Shown here one piece after another: positions 1 through 9,153 of a stretch of DNA of 64,000 bases. Source of the DNA: Euptelea pleiosperma (lineage: Eukaryota > Streptophyta > Magnoliopsida > Ranunculales > Eupteleaceae); assembly GCA_035048495.1 (NCBI GenBank), contig CM068549.1, positions 7,361,822 through 7,425,821 on the forward strand. The letters are read 5' to 3'. Below the pieces are notes generated by a model. That model worked only from the letters and a program-made list of their open reading frames with translations, did no database searches and was not told where the DNA came from. The translations under genes and the position numbers were made by a program. Positions within the stretch are counted from its first letter, which is position 1. Each line of letters starts with the position of its first letter.

Positions 1-1117
1 AGTTAGAGAGATATTAGGAAATAGGTTAGAGGAATGATACGGGGGTTTCGTGGAATGAAGAGAGAGAAATGGTCAAGGAAGACCAATTCTCTCACATTCA
101 TGATGTGGGCTCAAAAGGCCATGGGCCCATTTATTGAAGTGAAGCCTTGGCCCACTTTATTCAAGTGAGGCCTTGGCCATATAAGTTTGGCTTTGTGTGC
201 CGCCATTGAAGGCCTTGGGGCCACATGATTAGATTAGTGAAGATAGAGGGATGATGATTGGGTCAAACTCGAGATTGGCGAACCGTTAGATCTAGAGAGA
301 TCGAACGGTCCGAAGGATGATCTAAAGGTCCGATGGAAGATCTAACGGTGGAAAAGCTATGTGAGATGGGATGGAGCTAGAGAATAGAAGATTAGAGGTT
401 AGATGATGGAGATCGGAGGGTTAGGATGATCGATTTGAAGATCGGATGGTGAGATATAGGCACTTCATTCATGGAGAGGGGGATCGGAAGGTAGATCTTG
501 GGATCTAATGGTAGGATGAGATGATCTATGGGTTAGATATCTAAAGAAATGGAGAGAGAATTAGGAGAGAGGAGAGAGAAAATAATACAAAATAAAGGCA
601 AAAGAGCTGGCGGAGGGTCTTGAACCCTGATCTTCAATGTAATCTTCAATCGGCTTCACCAATCACGTAAGCCGTCATTTGATGCGGCTTTGAATCACTT
701 TGGTCCGTCTCTTGGTCTTCAGCTTTGCCTCTCTCTTAGTTCTTTATCTGGCTCTATGATCCTCTGACTTGACCCGTACTTAGCCTGTATCTTCTAGTCA
801 TAGCCTGTTGGCTCTTTAAGCTTTGATAGTAGGCTTCTATGATTGATCGTGGGTGCGTAAGTCTCGAGAATCGCCTGATCGGGTTTCCTACAATAACGAA
901 AAGCGCGTAATGAGACTTAATCGAAACGGCTTCATATCTAGACTTCCAGAAATGCGTTTAAAGCATGCAAATATACCATTTCGTCCAGAAAAGTGTATTC
1001 TACGCAATGAAAGAGACTCTTCCGTAGAAAAGTGTATAAATAGGGAAGTTTAACATAGGAGAGTGTCATAACGCTAAAGGATAATGGCTTAAAATAAGCA
1101 CTTTTAAGCGAATATCA
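1..1117 (-). mobile_element. Array LTR1 (alpha type), partial, cut by window edge
   Basis: This is the right-hand part of an LTR, which is the U3 start in element (minus) orientation. It ends in GCGAATATCA directly before the G-rich PPT complement at 1118. It contains degenerate short repeats of the type gatctaacggtccgatggaa around 290-350. Relative to the other copies it has lost one A near base 21. No gene is present; short open frames here are low-complexity shadows. Confidence 0.9.
1035..1043 (+). promoter_or_regulatory. TATA-like TATAAATAG near LTR end, antisense to element
   Basis: TATAAATAG lies about 75 bp inside the LTR end and points toward the internal region, opposite to the element's own reading direction. 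It recurs at 9071, 17108, 25145 and 33182. The beta and gamma LTRs carry degenerate versions at the same place. An antisense promoter is only a possibility; no initiation evidence is visible. Confidence 0.3.
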
Positions 1118-1132
1118 CAACCCCCAACCAGC
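1118..1132 (-). promoter_or_regulatory. Polypurine-tract candidate beside 3' LTR
   Basis: On the minus strand the internal region ends in GCTGGTTGGGGGTTG directly before the LTR's TG. A G-rich tract in this place is where plus-strand DNA priming occurs in LTR elements. It is not pure purine (several T), so the exact primer is uncertain. Copies lie at 9154, 17191, 25228 and 44295. Confidence 0.55.
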
Positions 1133-2776
1133 ATATTGCTAATCCTTAGCAATTAGTGCGAATAAATGAGCTTAAAAGGGCTCTGCACATGCTGCACACT
1201 TTTTTTATATTAGCTCAGGGAAAACACCATTCGTCAAATTATCATATGGATGTAAAAACAGTTACAAGCTAGCAGATAGTCATGATGTTTTGACAAGACT
1301 ACAGACTGATAATCATGACCTAGAATAGTCAGACTCGACGTGTGTGTGTGGTCAACATTATCATCATCCGACAGTGAAGAGTTCCAAATCACCTAAGAGA
1401 TTGTATGCCTTGACCTCAAATCTCACTTGTAAAACACTCAGAAATTATCACTCGTCAGTGGTTTTATTTTTTTTCTCTCAATTTATATGTGAGGAGATAT
1501 ATTTAATATAAACATGCAAAAGATCTCACATATGTTTTATTTGAAGGAAGGACATTTTTAACAGAAGAAGATCCCATGATAGGAATATCATTTCACTTCG
1601 GAACGTTAGATCAAACTCTATAGCTTCTCTTTCTCCATTCTCTACATTAATGATCGTGCTATCCTAGAATCAAGTAGGACTTTCATAGGTTGTAATGAGG
1701 CTTAGGTCAGGTGTAGAAAAATAAGGGGATACAGGATTTCAAAGCTTCTAAGAGGATATCTCGATTTTCTTGTATTTTCCTGTGGGTATAGCACCATTAT
1801 CTGTTTCTTTCCCTTCTTTTGTATTTTTCTATTTTTCTCGATATTTTTGAGACTGCTCATTTTCATCTTCAGCTCTTTCTATACTTTCTTTTCATATTTT
1901 CTTTTCATCTTGAACCACTTTCCTTTTCTTTGATTTTTCTTGACTTTTCTTTTCATGGTATACCCATATCAATCATTTCTCTATCCTTCTCAGAAGTAGG
2001 GTCGCGAGTCATACTTCGTAACTGGATTGGGTTATAGGTTAATGGGCTTAACAAGGAAAGGCTTTTCGTAAAGGCTCATAAGGGTTTCAAATGGTAGATA
2101 TTTAAGGTAAGCTAAAAAGGCTGAAAGGTTTAAAAAGATGGCCTAAATCATTTTCTAGGGTTTGCACTCTCATGTAACATGTTTTGAATAGATATAAAAA
2201 AGGTTCTGTCGTAATAATCCAATTTTGATGTCGTTCCGAGTTCCATGATCAATACAAAGGATAATGAGATCTCTCAACGAAATATTGCGGACATGAAGAA
2301 ATAGTGAGTCATCTTGTGACTCGGATTTGTAGTATAACCCTCTGAAATGATGAAAGGCTCGAAAGCGTACTGGGTTAGGTCTCCACACATATTCTTCTAG
2401 GATCTTTAGAGATTCTAAACTTAGGATGACTCTGATGATGAATGTGTACAATTTGTGCCAAATCTGAGTTTTTCTAAGTTTTCAAATCTGTTGTAGTCAC
2501 GCTTGACTTGACTTGACTTGACTCAAAGCTAGCATGTAACACGGAAAATGTCATCCTTAATAAAACGATTTCACGGATATTTTCAACTAATCAAAGTTAG
2601 GGTATTTGACACATTTTGGAAGTTCTAGAAAACATTGAAAATCATCGGAAAACACCTAAAAACACAATTTTTATTATATATATTTTTTTATTATTTTACT
2701 ATTTTTTATTTTTATATATTTTATAATTTTTTTGGAATTTTATCAAAATGAAAACATGAGTTTTGGTAAATACCCA

Positions 2777-2806
2777 CCCCCAACCAAAATATAGCACCGT
2801 CCTCGG
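2777..2806 (-). promoter_or_regulatory. Second PPT-like GGTTGGGGG motif with adjacent hairpin
   Basis: The complement of CCCCCAACC recurs here, followed in window orientation by an inverted repeat GCACCG/CGGTGT around 2793-2806. The same pair is conserved in element E at 45883-45915. A third CCCCCAACC copy is at 3057-3065, matching 46170-46178 in E. The spacing is conserved between two elements that otherwise differ, which suggests function. Confidence 0.4.
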
Positions 2807-4276
2807 TGTTTATAACCGAGACCAAAAAAAATGTTGAAATATCGGTAATGATGCAAGGAGTTTAGGGAGGATGTTACCAATGGGGCTTGAAATGAATACT
2901 GTCTAGTACCAGATGATTTTCTGTATTGAAGGTACCTGCATGAAAGATAGATATAGCAAATATGCATGCGACTCATGTAACTACGAATACCGGAATTGCC
3001 TTTCCGACAGCGCTAAGTTTTACGTCTTCAGCCAAACACAACGGGAGTGATAAGCACCCCCAACCAAGTTGAAGCACAGGGAGACTGCGTGAATCATCAG
3101 TCATCCAGCTCATCAGTTGGAGCAGGACCGCTTCCATTTGAGCTAACCAAACCCAGCAGTAGTATGAGTAGGTTCTTTCTCAGTGAAGACTGAGAGGTTT
3201 CTCTGACCGTGGTTAACAGAGCCGCAAACTCTGAAAGAGGAGCGGGTATGGGATTGCAGTATTGGGTCTCTCATCAGTAAGAGACTTAGCAAAGGGATTC
3301 TCTGACCATGGTTAGCAGAGCCGAAGACACAATGTGTATCGGGGATGGATTTTGTGAAGCAGACTCCAGTGGGGTTTACAGTAAGCACCCCTATCCAAGA
3401 TTATGGTTTTGAAGATCGAAAGACTCTCAGATCGAATCAAACGATGTGGCAGTTGAAACCTTAGAAATAAGTCATAGAATCGGTTACAAGGAGACACTGG
3501 AGTAGTGATCCTAAATGATGCACATAGAGCAAGCAAGATAATCCTATGTCTAAAACAAATCAGAATAAGTTGAGGATTTATCTTGTTAGTTTGTGGGGTA
3601 TTGTAGATTATGACAGTGGGCGGACCACTGGTTTATCTTGTTAACCGCCGGACTAACTTTGTCGCTCTTGGGTTCTCACTGGGATACACTCTTCAAAGCA
3701 AATGCTTCAGTACTAACTCAAATTGATCGCAAGATAATCCGAAGCCTAGACAGACGTGCGGCACTTCGGCTGACTTAAGTACGCCCCAGACTAACCGGAT
3801 TTGTCAAGAAATGGAGATGAGTGTTCCATTAGTATAAGCTAGGGTTGGTTTGTGTTCCTAACCCAACAAATAAGCAGACCAACAAAGAACCAGGGAAGCC
3901 ACTGGTGAACTCGGTATACTTGAGTAGTAGGGACCTTTGGGTGTGTTAGACAACAGGGACCCACGCTCGTGGACTTATTCGACCTGGGATGGATGGAAAG
4001 ACTACGTGAAGGGGTGTCCTAGAACACCGATCTATTTTGGCTCTAGCTCTTGATTCTTTTTATTAGAGTGGATCTTGGGGATCAAAATCAGCTGGAATGA
4101 TGAGGTGGGTGATGAAATCCCACCAGTTTCAAGTTAGAGCTGGGTCTGCTCAATTAGGGTTCATTAATTAACGACCACATCCACGCAGGGCGAATAAGTG
4201 TATGCAAAAAGCAAATAGACATGCGGCATTATAATGCACCCAATTGCACAGTATCGCACTCAAGGCGAGGGAAGAG

Positions 4277-4304
4277 ACTTACCTCCCGTGGGCCACGCCA
4301 CGGG
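4277..4304 (-). promoter_or_regulatory. Leader 5' splice-site consensus beside hairpin
   Basis: On the minus strand the sequence reads GGGAG|GTAAGTC, a perfect plant donor consensus with the GT at 4282-4281. It abuts a 7-bp hairpin with arms CCCGTGG (4285-4291) and CCACGGG (4298-4304). Both are conserved in element E (51932-51959). It lies about 0.86 kb inside the PBS, in the leader upstream of the gag position, so a spliced retrotransposon RNA is plausible. No acceptor could be assigned. Confidence 0.5.
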
Positions 4305-4316
4305 GTCGCCTCTTTG

Positions 4317-4383
4317 GGGTAGGGAGGGGTATCTTCATGGGCTTGGGCCCAATTCCTTCGTAGTGAGCTTTCGCTCCCTACCC
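4317..4383 (-). other. Leader stem-loop with 10-bp arms
   Basis: GGGTAGGGAG (4317-4326) pairs with CTCCCTACCC (4374-4383); the loop holds a smaller self-complementary GGGCTTGGGCCC. E keeps the stem at 51971-52038 with one bulged T in the left arm. The position between PBS and coding region is where LTR elements carry packaging and dimerisation signals; that role is inferred. Array copies follow at 8037-bp spacing. Confidence 0.5.
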
Positions 4384-5120
4384 GCATTTAGAATCGCAAT
4401 CCTGCATACGAATTAGTATATGATATGGGTCTAGGGTGTGGGAATATTTTTTTTGGAATGTCCCTGCCTTGTGTGGGTAAGCAATCAATCAATCAATAAG
4501 GCAAGGTAAATTGGAAAGTTACTATTTATGAGAGTTGACTAAACAACTATCAACCCTCTAATAGACCTTTCCAATTTAACAGTTTCTCCAAGTTAGGAAA
4601 ATTCTCTAAAATTAGTAGTTTCCTAAATCTGAAAACTTGCTAAATTTAGGGTTTCTTCCCGTGTTGGAAACCTTCCAAAAAGGGGACCTTCCACACCTAG
4701 AAATCCTCTAAAAATAAGAATTTCTAAGTATGGAATTTCGTCAAATTCGAAAATTTTCCAAATAAGCTCGATTCCAATGAAATTTCCGAGGAATGGAAAC
4801 CTTGCAAAGATGGAAACTTCCCAATTTGAAAAGCATCCAAAAATGCAATCTTCCCATATGTGAATATCCTAAAATGTGCAGAAATGGAAACTAGCATTTT
4901 CAATTTTTTAATTTTTTGTGAGTTAGGCACTCAATCAAGGGTTTCTAAAACCCTCGAACACACATCTAGATATGGTAATAATCAAGGTGTCCGATTACAA
5001 CTTTGCACCCGGCCTTCCGAGGCATGACAAAATAATAATAAAAATCTGCAAATAGAAAGTTTCCAAATGTCGGGATCTTTCCATTTACGTTGTCTTCATT
5101 CCTTTATGCATTCCTGTACA

Positions 5121-5139
5121 CCAAGCGGCAACGGCGCCA
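5121..5139 (-). promoter_or_regulatory. Primer-binding site, tRNA-Asp-like (unit 1)
   Basis: The minus strand reads TGGCGCCGTTGCCGCTTGG, beginning 2 nt after the LTR end. The first 14 nt complement the plant tRNA-Asp 3' end (recalled from tRNA sequence, not searched). This primer class is used by Athila/Tat elements. It fixes the element's orientation as minus. Confidence 0.8.
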
Positions 5140-5530
5140 TTTGAAATTAGGATTTTTCCGCGTCGTCAATTCGGAAACCCTAACTTCAACAATATTTGTA
5201 AAATCCGATTATCTGCAAAATGTAACTTGTATAGCAGTACGTGTCGGATGTCGATCCGCACTCGGTGTGAGTTAGCACAATAAGGAATTAAAACTGACAA
5301 ATAATATACACAGAGAAATGAGAATGGTGAAGAGATGAGAAGGGCGAGTCGATTTAAAAACATCATTCATTTGAGATTCAGAACACCAAAATGTCAAAAA
5401 TCAAATTTCATTAATCATCAAAGAGTGCGTACATAAATCAAAATAACAGAAATAAAGAAAGCATGTAAGAAAGCATGTAAAGGGATGAGAGATGAAGAGG
5501 TAAGGGAAAGAAACGTCCATTGAAATCTCA

Positions 5531-5673
5531 GAGCTAAGGGCGCTACCGATCAAGAAGAGGATCGTCCAAGACTTCGATGAATGCTTCAATCGTGGAGAAG
5601 GGTTTTGACAGAGAAGCATCCCATGACCTTTGGAGCTAAGGGCGCTACCGATCAAGAAGAGGATCGTCCAAAT
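5531..5673. repeat. 102-bp direct duplication in alpha LTR
   Basis: A block of about 40 bp beginning GAGCTAAGGGCGCTACCG occurs at 5531 and again at 5633, with partly similar sequence between. It is present in every complete array LTR (add 8037 per unit). Confidence 0.8.
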
Positions 5674-5839
5674 TTCATGGAATGCTGCTCAATCATGGAA
5701 TCCACATCGACTCTTACCGGCCGACAAGGTAGATGTGAATTGGCTAATGTACTATAATGTGCCCTAAAAAGCTCACCTTTTCACTCGCAGAAAGGAGTCG
5801 GCCAAGTGAATAGGCGATCGGCCTGAGAAAGTGGCAAGA

Positions 5840-6160
5840 GGATCTAGAGAGAGAAAATAGACTTAGAGAGAGAAATCTCACTCTAGAGAGAGAACATGGG
5901 ATTAGGGATGTCACGTCCCTTCCATGTCGTCTAGAGAGAGAAAGTGAGAGAAACTAGGTAGAGAGAGAAAGTCACTAACTCTAGAGAGAGAAAGTGAGGG
6001 TTTGGACACAGGTTTAGGGATGAGACGTCCCTTCTATGTCTATTAGAGAAAGAGAGAGAGAAAATGAAATGTAGAGAGAGAAACTAGGATTTTTAGAGAG
6101 AGGAGAAATCCTAGAGAGAGAAAGTAAGAGAAGAGAGAGAAAGTGAGAATGTACCTCATG
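5840..6160. repeat. AG-rich TAGAGAGAGAAA minisatellite
   Basis: Irregular repetition of (C)TAGAGAGAGAAA, interrupted by two near-copies of a GGGATG...CGTCCCTTC segment at about 5906 and 6016. Pyrimidine-rich on the element strand. Related AG tracts occur at the equivalent place in the beta and gamma LTRs (41310-41500, 54840-54950, 62090-62220). Confidence 0.8.
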
Positions 6161-6822
6161 GTACTTACCGGAGATCGGAGATCGGAGATCGGGATCTGCC
6201 GACGAATGAAGAATCGACCGTGATTGGCCTTACACCACGTGGAGGCTGGAGTGGTGCATGCAATGGTAGAATTGGCCAAGTGGATGGATGGTGAAGGATT
6301 GCATGGGGTTGGCCATGTGGTGGAAGGTGGTTCGGCCATGTGAGTGCAGCCCATGGTGGTGGAGCATAACATGGAGAAATGCCAAGTATGCTTGGATTGA
6401 TCACGGTGGTGCCCAAGGTAAGAGCACATGGAGGAAAGTGTTGACACGTGCTTCCCACAGCCAAGAGAATGAGTCTGGCCAAGTGAATATGTGTGCACAC
6501 GTAGGTGCTCCATGTGGAGGAGTCAATGATGGACGGTGGTAGCAGGGGTGCTTGTACGTGGCTGATGCATGCACATGTGGAGGAGGTAATGGCAACAACT
6601 TGGAAAGTTGTTGACTTGCAACTCAGATAGCCAAGGCGGTGATGATGATCTGTCAACGTTGCAACCAGCAAAGGAGATAGTAGATGTTGAAGTGGATGAA
6701 TCCGTGCAGATTCTGATGAAGCGTGATGGAGGATTGATGGTCTGTGGTGGTGCTCGAATTAAGGTGGTTGCTTGAGAATCGTGGGAAGACACGATCTGGA
6801 GTTGTAGGTGAAGAGAAGGAGA

Positions 6823-6845
6823 CCGGAGTTGACCTGCAACTCCGG
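6823..6845. repeat. GTTGCAG hairpin, 9-bp arms
   Basis: CCGGAGTTG and CAACTCCGG face each other across 5 nt. One of a hairpin family found in all long LTR types here. Array copies at 14860, 22897 and 30934. Confidence 0.85.
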
Positions 6846-7254
6846 GAATGGTGTTATAGATGATGGTGAAGGCGTCCTCTTCAACACCTGCCGGAGTTGC
6901 AGGTGATGATTGGGCTGGTCGGTGCCTGCTGCATAAGGAGTTGCAGGCGGTGGATATGGAGGTGCACTTGGCTTGCAGGTTTGAGTTGCAGACTGTTGCT
7001 GTGCTCAAGCCATGGAAGGAGGCGATGGAGAGGATTGAGAAGAGGAGGAACGTCCAGCAAGAAGAGATCCCACCGGAGTTGCAGTCCGGTAACAAAACAA
7101 AAAAGGAGGAGAGGAAGGAGGGTGGAGAGTATAGACGTTCCCTTACCGCCGGAGTCCCTGGTTTTGGCCGGAAGCACACCTGCAAGTTGCAAGTTTAATG
7201 GTGGGACGTACGGTGGAGGAACCTGCAAGGTGCCCACGCCGGAGTTGAAGAAGA

Positions 7255-7280
7255 CCGGAGTTGCAGGTCTGCAACTCCGG
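7255..7280. repeat. GTTGCAG hairpin, perfect 12-bp arms
   Basis: CCGGAGTTGCAG and CTGCAACTCCGG face each other across a 2-nt loop, giving a perfect 26-nt hairpin. Array copies at 15292, 23329 and 31366. Half-sites such as GAGTTGCAGG are scattered around it. Confidence 0.9.
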
Positions 7281-7371
7281 TAATGGTGTTGCAGCTCCAT
7301 TTAGGGCGTTGCTATGTGGATGGTGTTGACTTGCTGGTGGACGAGGCACCGTGTGAGGCTGTGGGAAGTGT

Positions 7372-7395
7372 TGGTGTTGCTGTTATGCAACACCA
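7372..7395. repeat. Second hairpin type, TGGTGTTG/CAACACCA
   Basis: TGGTGTTG and CAACACCA are separated by 8 nt. A counterpart with extended arms is present at 63896-63919 in a gamma-type LTR of opposite orientation, so this hairpin is shared between LTR types. Confidence 0.7.
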
Positions 7396-9153
7396 ACACG
7401 TTGCTGGAACAGAGTTACAGTCCGAGAACTGGAAGTAGCAACCACTGTTGCCGGACTGGTGTGGAGGAACGAATTGAAAGGGGAGGCGCTGTTGTGAAAG
7501 ACCATGAGCAGGTAGAAGGACTTGCTAGTTCCGCCAGTCGTAGCAGCAGCTCTGTTGTGGAGGTTCTCAAGGAGAAGATCGGTGGCTGGGATGATCCTTC
7601 ACAGCCTCTCTATCCAAACCAGCAACCTACGGTGGTAGAGAGAGGTGGAAGAAGTTGGATTTCAACCGGACGAGAAGGTTGCTGGTTCGGTACACCAGTT
7701 TGTGGAGGAAGAGGTGACTAGTGGTGACCTTGCTGCTAAGCATTTCAGACCTACAACTGAGTTGCAGGTTTCATGGAGGAGGAGCTCACGTCTTTGCAGC
7801 AAGGGAAGCCTCCACGGTGGTAGAGAGTTCCCACGGATTTGCTGGATGCAAGTGCTGTCCAGCACATCCTCCCATACCGTGGAGGAGATCCAATGGAGGA
7901 GGATGGTTGCTGCCCGGAAAGGAAATGAGCAGCCATTGTGAGGTGCGCCAACAGCAAGGTGGTGAGCCCGTTTTTGTGAAGGTGGAGGAACAACAATCAA
8001 CATGAGTCCGTGCTATTTGAGAGAGAGAGGGGGTTAGTTAGAGAGATATTAGGAAAATAGGTTAGAGGAATGATACGGGGGTTTCGTGGAATGAAGAGAG
8101 AGAAATGGTCAAGGAAGACCAATTCTCTCACATTCATGATGTGGGCTCAAAAGGCCATGGGCCCATTTATTGAAGTGAAGCCTTGGCCCACTTTATTCAA
8201 GTGAGGCCTTGGCCATATAAGTTTGGCTTTGTGTGCCGCCATTGAAGGCCTTGGGGCCACATGATTAGATTAGTGAAGATAGAGGGATGATGATTGGGTC
8301 AAACTCGAGATTGGCGAACCGTTAGATCTAGAGAGATCGAACGGTCCGAAGGATGATCTAAAGGTCCGATGGAAGATCTAACGGTGGAAAAGCTATGTGA
8401 GATGGGATGGAGCTAGAGAATAGAAGATTAGAGGTTAGATGATGGAGATCGGAGGGTTAGGATGATCGATTTGAAGATCGGATGGTGAGATATAGGCACT
8501 TCATTCATGGAGAGGGGGATCGGAAGGTAGATCTTGGGATCTAATGGTAGGATGAGATGATCTATGGGTTAGATATCTAAAGAAATGGAGAGAGAATTAG
8601 GAGAGAGGAGAGAGAAAATAATACAAAATAAAGGCAAAAGAGCTGGCGGAGGGTCTTGAACCCTGATCTTCAATGTAATCTTCAATCGGCTTCACCAATC
8701 ACGTAAGCCGTCATTTGATGCGGCTTTGAATCACTTTGGTCCGTCTCTTGGTCTTCAGCTTTGCCTCTCTCTTAGTTCTTTATCTGGCTCTATGATCCTC
8801 TGACTTGACCCGTACTTAGCCTGTATCTTCTAGTCATAGCCTGTTGGCTCTTTAAGCTTTGATAGTAGGCTTCTATGATTGATCGTGGGTGCGTAAGTCT
8901 CGAGAATCGCCTGATCGGGTTTCCTACAATAACGAAAAGCGCGTAATGAGACTTAATCGAAACGGCTTCATATCTAGACTTCCAGAAATGCGTTTAAAGC
9001 ATGCAAATATACCATTTCGTCCAGAAAAGTGTATTCTACGCAATGAAAGAGACTCTTCCGTAGAAAAGTGTATAAATAGGGAAGTTTAACATAGGAGAGT
9101 GTCATAACGCTAAAGGATAATGGCTTAAAATAAGCACTTTTAAGCGAATATCA

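Larger units (their letters stand above)
1118..5141 (-). mobile_element. Array internal region 1 (non-autonomous, no pol)
   Basis: In element orientation this runs from the PBS (5139 down to 5121), through a structured leader (about 4270-4390) and non-coding sequence, to a G-rich PPT beside the U3 end. No gag-pol motif is present and no frame exceeds about 93 codons. The stretch 3140-3580 aligns with the 3' end of the 611-residue reading frame of element E, with most of that frame deleted. Other content: a (TTGAC)n tract at about 2502-2522, an AT-rich block at 2665-2735, and a missing A near 1162 that is unique to this copy. It carries the shared unit-1/2 alleles C at 2699 and A at 3035. Confidence 0.9.
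5142..9153 (-). mobile_element. Array LTR2 (alpha type, 4012 bp)
   Basis: A complete LTR from TGAAATTAGG to GCGAATATCA. In window order it holds the conserved U5-end module with the GTCGGATGTCGATCCG hairpin (about 5246), a 102-bp direct duplication (5531 and 5633), an AG-rich TAGAGAGAGAAA minisatellite (about 5840-6160), a GC-richer block with GTTGCAG hairpins (6600-7300), and the U3 module of short TCCAACGG-type repeats. The many overlapping short open frames on both strands are by-products of this composition, not genes. Confidence 0.92.

Noticed and set aside
6043..8005. Many overlapping 65-220-codon frames on both strands of array LTRs
   Set aside because: Multiple frames overlap in both directions with recurring ELQTCNSG- or GVAGLQLR-like strings that simply translate the GTTGCAG hairpins. 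No start context or domain is seen.
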